From positions 1-6,888 of the forward strand of contig JAITAC010000029.1 in NCBI GenBank assembly GCA_031284345.1: DNA of 6,888 bases, written 5' to 3'. This stretch comes from Holosporaceae bacterium. GTDB taxonomy: Bacteria > Pseudomonadota > Alphaproteobacteria > UBA3830. Position 1 is the stretch's first letter. Every line of letters begins with the position of its first letter. Below the pieces are notes generated by a model. The model did not search any database. It was not told the origin of the DNA and saw only the letters and a list, made by a program, of their open reading frames with translations. Below, one piece after another: positions 1 through 5,862 of this stretch. Position numbers and translations under genes: made by a program.

Positions 1-207
1 TTAATGGCAGAACTAAAATACGGAGAAGGATATATCTACGATCACAACGCAGAACACGGATTCGCCGGAGAAAATTTTTTCCCTGATGAGCTATCACGAA
101 AAAAATTTTATCAGCCGGTGGAAAGAGGCTTCGAAAGAGAATTGAAAAAACGCGTGGAATGGCTAGATAAAAAAAGAAAAGAAAATAAAGATAAAAATAC
201 AGAATAA
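1..207 (+). CDS. rarA: Replication-associated recombination protein A (RarA/MgsA), C-terminal fragment
   Basis: This is the last 68 codons of a gene whose 5' part lies left of the window. The frame is already open at base 1 (Leu codon before ATG 4-6), so the ATG is internal rather than a start. The residues match the C-terminal tail of the RarA/MgsA AAA+ ATPase family: an L-M-x-E-L-x-Y-G-x-G-Y motif, then D-H, F-P-D-E-L, a K-F-Y-x-P segment, R-G-x-E, and a basic, charged C-terminus. RarA proteins usually have about 430-450 residues, so the Walker motifs and most of the protein are missing here. RarA is a cytosolic clamp-loader-like ATPase that acts at stalled replication forks, and its C-terminal region is the oligomerisation part. 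It ends at TAA 205-207, 16 bases from the end of the convergent rmuC gene, and no hairpin terminator is visible between them. The family call is from recognition of the tail only. Confidence 0.9.
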   Translation, partial: LMAELKYGEGYIYDHNAEHGFAGENFFPDELSRKKFYQPVERGFERELKKRVEWLDKKRKENKDKNTE

Positions 208-223
208 ATTTTCCCCAAAGAAT

Positions 224-1606
224 TCAAAGATTGTTTTTCATTTGTTTGACGTTATCTTCTATGGAGCTCAGCTCTATTATATTTTTTTCATGCACCTCAA
301 GATCGCGGAATTTTTTCGCACTGACCAGTACGCGGGTTTCCATAGAAGCAATGGTTGCGTTGTAGCTCTGGACAGCGGAATTTATATTTTTACCAAGATT
401 GGCCATATGCTGCGTCATATCCGCCAGACGTTTGTAGAGTTCCTGTCCCATTTTTATGATGGCGCGAGCGTTTTCCGAGAGATTTTCCTGACGCCATCCG
501 AGAGCGACGGTGTGCAGCAGCGCTAGCAAGATGGTCGGCGTCGCGATTACGATGCGCTCCTGCATGGCAAATTCCATTAGAGATGGATCATTTTCCGTCG
601 CAACAGAAAAAAATATTTCTCCGGGTAGAAAAAGCACTACAAATTCCGGTCCTGGCTGGAACTGCGCCCAATATTTTTTACTTGCCAAGATTGATACATG
701 GGATCGAATTTGTTTTGCATGTTCTTTTAGCAATGCTTTTTTTATTTTTTCGTCGTGGGTCTCAAGGGCCTGCAGATATGCGAACAAAGGCGCTTTGGCG
801 TCCACGACTACGTGTTGATTTCGCGGCATGGATATCACCATATCGGGACGAATTTTATTGCCGGAGTCGTCTTCGGAGGACGCCTGTTCTCTAAAATCAC
901 AATGTTCCAGCATGCCGGCCAGTTCGACCACTCGCCGCAGCTGCATTTCTCCCCATCGCCCCCTTACGGTGGGAGCCTTCAGCGCTGATACCAGATGATT
1001 TGTTTCATTTCTGAGAGAATTTTGAGTAATTATCAGATCTCCCACCTGTTGCCGAAGAGCCTCATAGGCGCCGACTCGATTTTTTTCCAGCTCCTGGATT
1101 TTGCCGTCGACATTTTCCAGTGCGGATTTTATGGGATTCACCAGCTCACTCATGGATTTTACATTAATGGATAACTCCGATTTTGTTTTTTCATGAAATT
1201 TCTCGAAGGTGGACTTGGCCAGATCCAGAAACGCCTGATTATTCCGCGACAATGCGTCGGAGCTTATGGCTTTGAACGTATTGGACAGCTTTTCTTCGGC
1301 GTCGTTCAGGAGCTTAATTTTTTCCAGGAGATTTCTTTTTTCCTGTTCCAAACTGGCGGACAAAAAAACTATTTTTTTTTCCAGCTCTAGTTCTTTGTTC
1401 AGGAGGGAGTCATGGCGTGCAGATATTTCTGTTAATTGTTCACAGCGCTCTTCCAGCTTCACTTTTTCCAGCAGGACATTTTGATGGACTGCTTCTAGAG
1501 TGTTTAATTTTTCGCTGCGGAGAGTCAGCTCTTTGATTTTTGTCCATTGGGAATAAATCACGAATCCAGAGCAAGCGGCCAAAGACAGCAATAGTACTTC
1601 GATCAT
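224..1606 (-). CDS. rmuC: DNA recombination protein RmuC
   Basis: The product has 460 residues, a normal RmuC length. It opens with a hydrophobic segment (about residues 2-19) that probably anchors it in the inner membrane. A long Glu/Lys-rich coiled coil follows (about 28-110, with further helical heptads to about 205). The conserved RmuC core then begins with a K-A-P-x-x-R-G-R-W-G-E block (210-220). Next come R-P-D-M-V (253-257), V-V-D-A-K-A-P (267-273) and a F-V-V-L-F-L-P-G-E motif (322-330). D255 and D269-x-K271 fit the PD-(D/E)XK nuclease pattern expected of this family. In E. coli, RmuC limits inversions at short inverted repeats; its exact biochemical activity is poorly known. The ATG overlaps the glmM stop (ATGA, 1603-1606). 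A strong GGAGG at 1611-1615, inside the last glmM codons, fixes this start. It is therefore probably translated by coupling from the glmM message. No key residue appears lost. Confidence 0.95.
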   Translation of the reverse strand: MIEVLLLSLAACSGFVIYSQWTKIKELTLRSEKLNTLEAVHQNVLLEKVKLEERCEQLTEISARHDSLLNKELELEKKIVFLSASLEQEKRNLLEKIKLLNDAEEKLSNTFKAISSDALSRNNQAFLDLAKSTFEKFHEKTKSELSINVKSMSELVNPIKSALENVDGKIQELEKNRVGAYEALRQQVGDLIITQNSLRNETNHLVSALKAPTVRGRWGEMQLRRVVELAGMLEHCDFREQASSEDDSGNKIRPDMVISMPRNQHVVVDAKAPLFAYLQALETHDEKIKKALLKEHAKQIRSHVSILASKKYWAQFQPGPEFVVLFLPGEIFFSVATENDPSLMEFAMQERIVIATPTILLALLHTVALGWRQENLSENARAIIKMGQELYKRLADMTQHMANLGKNINSAVQSYNATIASMETRVLVSAKKFRDLEVHEKNIIELSSIEDNVKQMKNNL

Positions 1607-2952
1607 ATTTCCTCCCGTTTTAAAAGATTTTCCAGTTGATTTACGACATTCTCCAGTGGCGATTTTTGATTTCCTTCGGCGTATATGCGGATGAGTGATT
1701 CTGTACCCGAAGGACGCACCACCAATCTTGCGTTATGAGCATGCAACTGATGTTGGAATTTTTCGATGGCTGCTTGGATATGCCGATTGGCCAGAATTGT
1801 TTTATCTTTTATTTTTATATTACGACTTACGGTCGGGTAGGATTGAAAAATCCGCCCTAGTTCGGAGATGCTGCGGCCGAATTTTGCCGAATATTCTAGA
1901 ACTTTTAGAGCGGCGAACAGGGCGTCTCCGGTGGGAAGATGGTCCTTCAGGATGATGTGCCCGGACGGTTCTCCGCCGATATTTGCTTTGGAATTTGCCA
2001 TATATTCTGCTATATATTTATCGCCGACGTTGGTTCTCACCAATTTTATGCCTCTGGAGGTCAAGTAGTGCTCGAATGCGAGATTTGCCATGACGGTGGA
2101 CACGACTTCTCCGGCATGCATGTTTGCCGATTCCACCAGAATGGCCAGAATGTGATCGCCATCGATTATGGCGCCGTTGTGGTCGGCGAGAATTAGGCGA
2201 TCTCCATCGCCATCGAAGGCAATGCCGACGTCCGCTTTATGCCGCAGGACGGCTTCGGCAATGGCAGACGGATGCGCAGCGCCGCAATGATGATTTATGT
2301 TTACACCGTTCGGAATATCATTAATGACGATGGCTCCAAAGTCTCGAAAAATCTCTCCGACAACGGGAGCCAAAGAGCCGTTAGCGGCGTCGACTACGAG
2401 CGTGCCCAGAGCGATTTTTTCTACTGACCCCAGGATTTTTTCGTAAAATTTTAACGGCGCCGGATCCAGATGGCGGCAAGTGCCAACGCGTTCCCCCAAA
2501 GAATTGCTGCACTGGAGCCCATTTTGCATGATGGTTTCGATTTCTTGTTCTTCCAAATCCGTTAATTTCAGTCCTTGGGATTTGAATACCTTGAGACCGT
2601 TGTCGGAAAAAATATTGTGGGACGCCGAAACCATAATTCCCAACTCGGCGGGAAATTTTCGCACCCACTCCGACAGCAGCGGCGTAGATACAACTCCCAG
2701 CAGGGCGACACTGACTCCAAGAGAACAGAATTTCGCCGCCAGAGCGTGCTCAAAGACGTCACCGGAAATGCGGGTGTCTTTTCCGATGAGTACCATAGGC
2801 TTGGTGGTGGATTCGGCGCCGGCGCAGCGGCAATACCTTTGAACCAGAGCGTCGGCAAGACCTTCACAGACTTCGATGGTCATGGGATAGCAATTGGCTT
2901 CCCCTCTGACGCCGTCTGTCCCAAATAGAGATCGATTATAAACTGCAGTCAT
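1603..2952 (-). CDS. glmM: Phosphoglucosamine mutase GlmM
   Basis: This cytosolic enzyme interconverts glucosamine-6-phosphate and glucosamine-1-phosphate, the step before GlmU on the way to UDP-GlcNAc for peptidoglycan and lipid A. The 449-residue length is standard. All four alpha-D-phosphohexomutase signatures are visible. The start is L-F-G-T-D-G-V-R-G (9-17). The phosphoserine loop is S-A-S-H-N (109-113), with S111 as the catalytic serine. The Mg-binding loop is D-G-D-G-D-R (247-252). The sugar loop is G-E-P-S-G-H (327-332). The C-terminal phosphate-binding loop is R-P-S-G-T-E (413-418). The enzyme is intact and activated by serine phosphorylation in characterised homologues. The ATG at 2952 is preceded at 11 nt by AAAAGG (2964-2969), a slightly long spacing, and no better start exists. 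The stop overlaps the rmuC start by ATGA, so the two genes form an operon. No ftsH, folP or cda gene, the usual neighbours elsewhere, is adjacent upstream. Confidence 0.98.
   Translation of the reverse strand: MTAVYNRSLFGTDGVRGEANCYPMTIEVCEGLADALVQRYCRCAGAESTTKPMVLIGKDTRISGDVFEHALAAKFCSLGVSVALLGVVSTPLLSEWVRKFPAELGIMVSASHNIFSDNGLKVFKSQGLKLTDLEEQEIETIMQNGLQCSNSLGERVGTCRHLDPAPLKFYEKILGSVEKIALGTLVVDAANGSLAPVVGEIFRDFGAIVINDIPNGVNINHHCGAAHPSAIAEAVLRHKADVGIAFDGDGDRLILADHNGAIIDGDHILAILVESANMHAGEVVSTVMANLAFEHYLTSRGIKLVRTNVGDKYIAEYMANSKANIGGEPSGHIILKDHLPTGDALFAALKVLEYSAKFGRSISELGRIFQSYPTVSRNIKIKDKTILANRHIQAAIEKFQHQLHAHNARLVVRPSGTESLIRIYAEGNQKSPLENVVNQLENLLKREEI
1611..1615 (-). promoter_or_regulatory. 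Shine-Dalgarno site of rmuC inside glmM
   Basis: On the minus strand GGAGG lies four bases before the rmuC ATG. It is formed by the Arg and Glu codons at the end of glmM. Together with the ATGA stop/start overlap, this is the layout expected for translational coupling, and it is the strongest ribosome binding site in the window. Confidence 0.85.
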
Positions 2953-3026
2953 CGTAAATTATGCCTTTTCATGCGTACATCAGAGCTTGATTTTAGCACG
3001 AAGTAAAACGAAGAACGAGCATTCTG

Positions 3027-3050
3027 CGTTTCCGTTTCCGTTTCCGTTTC
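3027..3050. repeat. Simple tandem repeat, four copies of CGTTTC
   Basis: Four perfect head-to-tail copies of the hexamer CGTTTC (GAAACG on the minus strand) lie 75-98 bases upstream of the glmM start codon. Such short tandem repeats are prone to slip during replication. Here the tract lies in a leader or spacer, so a change of copy number would alter spacing, not a called reading frame. Confidence 0.9.
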
Positions 3051-3096
3051 TCCAATAAAAAAATATCGGTGAACTGTTCCGATCCCAAAATTGTTA

Positions 3097-3147
3097 AAAA
3101 CACCAATGTCAAAATAGCAGGAAGAATCAAACAATGAACAAAACATA
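3097..3147. repeat. Flanking direct repeat, copy A (upstream of glmM)
   Basis: This segment aligns without gaps to 3657-3707, 560 bases away in the same orientation, with 41 of 51 identical positions by hand count (33 of 39 in the core 3109-3147). It lies 145-195 bases upstream of the glmM ATG. Read on the + strand it includes AGGAAG (3119-3124), nine bases and ATG (3134-3136), but that frame stops after nine codons. Read on the minus strand it begins ATG-TTT (3146-3141) in an open frame. Neither frame is a recognisable protein. The two copies bracket hup. Confidence 0.7.
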
Positions 3148-3267
3148 CAAGCTAACATTGTAAGCACCACTGGCTCGATTCCGACGCGCTAATTCAACAC
3201 TAATGCCTTTAAATTTTAGGATATCAACAATTTTCTTTAGACTGTTTCGAATGTACAGAAGATAAAA

Positions 3268-3540
3268 TTAATTCACAGCTTCTTTAAGATTCTTTCCAAT
3301 TTTAAATTTCACTGTTTTTGACGCAGAAATTTCAACACTTTTTCCTGTTCTAAAGTCGCGCCCCATTCTTGCGCTACGATCAACTTGTGAAAAAGTACCA
3401 AACCCAACCAAAGCAACGTCGTCTCCTTTGGAAAGGGTATCTGTCACGACCTCTACGAAGGCATCCAGAAACTTTGTTGCATCTTTTATAGTAAAACCTG
3501 ATTCTTCAGAAATCGCTTTTGCAAGTTCGTTCTTAGTCAT
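3268..3540 (-). CDS. hup: HU-family histone-like DNA-binding protein
   Basis: The product is a 90-residue nucleoid protein of exactly HU length. It starts with the helical dimerisation region M-T-K-N-E-L (1-6 onward). The HU signature follows at G-F-G-T-F (46-50), leading into the basic DNA-binding arm R-S-A-R-M-G-R-D-F-R-T-G-K (55-67). It ends in the typical V-K-F-K-I-G-K-x-L-K-E-A-V-N tail (77-90). HU dimers bend and compact DNA and assist replication and recombination. One oddity stands out: the arm-tip position normally occupied by the intercalating Pro63 (R-N-P-x-T-G) is Phe63 here. The ATG is preceded by AGAGAGG (3545-3551) and by its own promoter, so it is probably monocistronic and well expressed. 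I call it HU rather than IHF because of its length and tail. hup is used as the generic symbol, and the paralogue type is not resolved. Confidence 0.95.
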   Translation of the reverse strand: MTKNELAKAISEESGFTIKDATKFLDAFVEVVTDTLSKGDDVALVGFGTFSQVDRSARMGRDFRTGKSVEISASKTVKFKIGKNLKEAVN

Positions 3541-3544
3541 TTTG

Positions 3545-3551
3545 CCTCTCT
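3545..3551 (-). promoter_or_regulatory. Ribosome binding site of hup
   Basis: On the minus strand AGAGAGG lies four bases before the hup ATG. It supports this start, and the encoded M-T-K-N-E-L is the usual HU N-terminus. Confidence 0.75.
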
Positions 3552-3569
3552 ACTTATATATTATGAGAA

Positions 3570-3598
3570 CTTATATCACAATCGAAGCTAAATATCAA
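3570..3598 (-). promoter_or_regulatory. Sigma-70-type promoter of hup
   Basis: On the minus strand, TTGATA (3593-3598) is followed by exactly 17 bases and TATAAG (3570-3575). Both hexamers match the -35 and -10 consensus at five of six positions. Transcription would start near 3563, giving a leader of about 22 bases before hup. This is the best-spaced promoter in the window. Assignment is by pattern only. Confidence 0.6.
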
Positions 3599-3805
3599 CT
3601 CAATTACTACGTGGAAACAGCCAATATCATATTTTTTTGCGACATGAGTGCCCTCGAAGACACAAAAATCAAAATAATAGGAAGAATTAATCGATGAACG
3701 AAACATATTTTTACCAGATTTCGCCGCTGATTTTTAGACCATACAAAGCCTATGCGATTGTTTCTTGGGAGCAAAATTTCGGATATTGATGTCGCCAAAC
3801 AGGTT
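3599..3805. other. Spacer between comEC and the hup promoter
   Basis: This stretch holds direct-repeat copy B and no gene I can support. On the + strand two tiny frames overlap by ATGA: 3563-3697 (44 codons) and 3694-3789 (31 codons, M-N-E-T-Y start, AGGAAG at 3679-3684). The first would have to start inside the hup promoter region and has no ribosome binding site. On the minus strand a 50-codon frame (3554-3706) spans the hup promoter. None resembles a known family. No convincing terminator hairpin follows comEC. Confidence 0.5.
3657..3707. repeat. Flanking direct repeat, copy B (upstream of hup)
   Basis: This is the partner of 3097-3147, with 41/51 identical positions and the same orientation. 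It lies 117-167 bases upstream of the hup ATG and therefore upstream of the hup -35. The best-kept parts are the A-rich block with AGGAAGAA (3671-3688) and GATGAAC to AAACATA (3693-3707). Beyond 3707 the ungapped match stops. A short resemblance (GATT-CG-CG-CT-ATT) reappears at 3717 and 3177, suggesting that the similarity once extended further. Confidence 0.7.
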
Positions 3806-5800
3806 CTATTCTTGGAAAATTGTCCATGGCCTAATTATGGACTCGGTAGATACGATTTTTTTAGATGGCAGATATATCACTTTTGCCGATTTATTTTTCT
3901 CGCCGTCTATCCGCAAAATGACTGCATCGTCAGGAGCTTTTTGGTAATCTTTGTTGAGGGTTATAACGATATTTTTATCAGCGATGCGTGCCACATATGT
4001 ATTGTCATCCAATCGGGATATGCATTTTCTGCAATTTTCCGAGTTGTATCGTTCGCGTTTCTCAAAACCGACGGACTTTGCCCAGCTTTCGCCGGCGGAG
4101 CGGAAGTAGGCCATATTATTGAAACAGACGGCGTCTTTTGTTCTAATGCCAATGGATTTTCCGCCGATGGATACAAATACATCCGGCAGAGACTGGCCAA
4201 AATATCCGCCCAGACCGCAGGCAAATCCAGCAACTCCCAGTAGACGAATTCTGTGATGAATCAGTGCCAGAAACAGCATCGACGCCACCAGTGTCGCCAT
4301 TACTGCGCTCGACGGCATTGGCATCACAAAAAACGATCCCGGAAGCAGAGAAATTTTGTCGGCAATGGTTATCAGCAGATCAACACCGAATCCCAGAAGC
4401 ATCATAAACGGCTCCGCCGCTCCGAACGCCATCGCAAATAAAGAAATGACCACCAGCGGCATCAGAAAAAAACTCATGAGAGGCATGGAAACTATATTGG
4501 CAATAAGACTGTTCAACGTTAGCTGATTGAACATAAATATCGAAAAAATGGACGTGGGAATCGATGCCACAATGGTGGTTATGAACACCAACGTTAGCCC
4601 TCTGAAAAAAGGAGGCATCTCCCAGTCGCATTCGTAAAAAGCCACAATGGCAATAACCGCCCCGAACGACATCTGAAAACTGGGAAATAATACGACTTCC
4701 GGCGTGCATATCATGATGATAGTGGCGGCAATGGCCACGGATCTCATGGTAAGCGGAGTTCGATTCAATAATATGGCAATGATAATCAGCGTATGCATAA
4801 TAAATGCACGGCACGACGGCACAGAACAGCCGGATATGTATAGGTAAACAAAAGTGATGGCCCAGGAAATCATAGCTGATATTTTTTTTACGTTGTAATA
4901 CATCGAAACTCTAGAAAAACAACACAAAAATACCCGAAATAACCAAAAAATAAAAAATCCAATTATGCCCATGTGCAATCCCGATATGGCCAGTAAATGC
5001 GCAATGCCTGAATTCACGAAATGCGATCTAGTCTCCTTGGAAATTCCCGCCGTATTGCCGGTGGTGAGCGCTTCAACTACCGCAGCTGTATTTTTTTCGA
5101 GGTACTCTTCGATTTTTCGATTAATTTTTTGGCGCAGCTGCTCAATAAAAATTTTGCAGGACGAAAGATTCGCTTTTTCAATAACTTGGGGCGGTTTGAT
5201 TATAAATCCTCGTGCACTTATGCCTTTGAAATACTGCTGTTTTCTGAAGTCGTAGGCTCCGGGGAACGATTGCATATATATGGGATAAAGTATAACCCGA
5301 AATAACACTCGACTGCCGGGAGTGTATTCGGTGACGTCGTCGCAGGCTTTTTGACTTCGCCAGATAAGACTTAATTTGTTGAATTTGCCGCATAATTTTT
5401 GAGCGGCGTCGTCGTATTTTCTTTTGGCTTCGCTAACGATAAATTTCAATCCGTTTTTGGTTTTTTCGCAGGACTCGACGGTGGCCACAAAAGAAATCGG
5501 CTTTTCTTGTTTTTCCGAAAGCATAAACGTATTCACCTGATTTGTTCTTATTTGGGACAGCAGGAATCCGAAGCTGACGGTTAGGAAAATTAGCAAAATA
5601 TTTTTTCTTGCAAGAGCGCAAACTCCCAAAATAATCAGGAAAATCGCCAGATTCAGCTCAAATGACGGCTCATTATCCAGCGAAAAATACCAGCAGATAC
5701 CGACGCCAATGCCAACGGGAACAAAATTCAGCAGACGATGCATTTCGTTTTTGTAAAAATTTTCTGCAAAATCACGGAATTTTTCATACATGAAGTTCAT
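3806..5800 (-). CDS. comEC: ComEC/Rec2-family DNA uptake channel protein, without nuclease domain
   Basis: This 664-residue inner-membrane protein belongs to the family that carries transforming single-stranded DNA into the cytosol. Three N-terminal hydrophobic segments (about 23-40, 48-64, 67-84) precede a soluble OB-like region (about 100-205) with F-P-G-A-Y-D-F (179-185), as in the DUF4131 part. The competence domain begins near 238 and carries the diagnostic H-L-L-A-I-S-G-L-H-M-G motif (268-278). It continues with about eight to ten membrane segments to about 535. The last 125 residues are soluble, with C590-x-x-C593. They show no HxHxDH metal motif, so the metallo-beta-lactamase-like nuclease domain of classical ComEC is absent, as in the alphaproteobacterial proteins I know. 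The 5800 ATG has CGAGAGT only two bases upstream (5803-5809); the ATG at 5791 is an alternative with a 12-base gap. It is divergent from gltX. No frameshift is seen. Whether this organism is transformable is unknown. Confidence 0.93.
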   Translation of the reverse strand: MNFMYEKFRDFAENFYKNEMHRLLNFVPVGIGVGICWYFSLDNEPSFELNLAIFLIILGVCALARKNILLIFLTVSFGFLLSQIRTNQVNTFMLSEKQEKPISFVATVESCEKTKNGLKFIVSEAKRKYDDAAQKLCGKFNKLSLIWRSQKACDDVTEYTPGSRVLFRVILYPIYMQSFPGAYDFRKQQYFKGISARGFIIKPPQVIEKANLSSCKIFIEQLRQKINRKIEEYLEKNTAAVVEALTTGNTAGISKETRSHFVNSGIAHLLAISGLHMGIIGFFIFWLFRVFLCCFSRVSMYYNVKKISAMISWAITFVYLYISGCSVPSCRAFIMHTLIIIAILLNRTPLTMRSVAIAATIIMICTPEVVLFPSFQMSFGAVIAIVAFYECDWEMPPFFRGLTLVFITTIVASIPTSIFSIFMFNQLTLNSLIANIVSMPLMSFFLMPLVVISLFAMAFGAAEPFMMLLGFGVDLLITIADKISLLPGSFFVMPMPSSAVMATLVASMLFLALIHHRIRLLGVAGFACGLGGYFGQSLPDVFVSIGGKSIGIRTKDAVCFNNMAYFRSAGESWAKSVGFEKRERYNSENCRKCISRLDDNTYVARIADKNIVITLNKDYQKAPDDAVILRIDGEKNKSAKVIYLPSKKIVSTESIIRPWTIFQE

Positions 5801-5828
5801 TTACTCTCGAAAACTAAAGATATATAAT
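5800..5828 (+). promoter_or_regulatory. Predicted gltX promoter overlapping the comEC start
   Basis: TTTACT (5800-5805, four of six matches to the -35 consensus) is followed by 17 bases and a perfect TATAAT (5823-5828). The predicted start near 5835 leaves a leader of about 28 bases before gltX. The -35 shares base 5800 with the comEC start codon and covers its ribosome binding site on the other strand. No equally good promoter for comEC is visible in the 62-base gap; a minus-strand TATTAT (5824-5829) lies on the same bases. Confidence 0.5.
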
Positions 5829-5862
5829 AAACGCTATTGATTTATTATGAGTAAACTTAGAT

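Larger units (their letters stand above)
2953..3267. other. Spacer between hup and glmM, no gene called
   Basis: These 315 bases are visibly AT-rich and hold no ORF I can defend. They contain a CGTTTC tandem repeat (3027-3050) and copy A of the flanking direct repeat (3097-3147). A possible glmM -10, TAAAAT on the minus strand at 2990-2995, has no good -35 at the right distance. A minus-strand open frame of 73 codons (2949-3170, GTG start) runs through the spacer and ends in an ATGA overlap with glmM. It has a low-complexity Glu-Thr stretch from the hexamer repeat and no recognisable family, so I do not call it. I see no hairpin with a U-tract after hup, so the hup terminator is not identified and read-through into glmM cannot be excluded. 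Confidence 0.6.

Noticed and set aside
208..223. Bidirectional terminator between convergent rarA and rmuC
   Set aside because: The 16-base gap and its surroundings show no stem-loop with a T-tract.
2381..2868. Open frames on both strands within glmM
   Set aside because: Arg/Ser/Pro-rich shadow translations of a conserved enzyme gene; no independent evidence of coding.
2949..3170. Minus-strand 73-codon frame with an ATGA overlap to glmM
   Set aside because: GTG start without a ribosome binding site, a Glu-Thr run produced by the hexamer repeat, and no family; overlap with glmM alone is not enough.
3169..3187. tRNA T-arm-like motif (GG-CTCGATT-CC) in the hup-glmM spacer
   Set aside because: Only three of five T-stem pairs form, and no matching acceptor, D or anticodon arms are found upstream; not a tRNA and not clearly an attachment-site fragment.
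3563..3789. Two tiny overlapping + strand frames (44 and 31 codons) resembling a toxin-antitoxin layout
   Set aside because: The first starts at the predicted hup transcription start without a ribosome binding site, the second is very short, and neither resembles a toxin or antitoxin family. Kept only as one reading of the repeat.
3752..4243. Plus-strand 163-codon open frame over the comEC 3' end
   Set aside because: Almost entirely antisense to comEC, with no ribosome binding site and no family resemblance.
5847..5862. Upstream ATG (5847) as the gltX start
   Set aside because: It is in a different frame. The gltX frame has an in-frame stop at 5848-5850, so the start must be 5863 or 5869.
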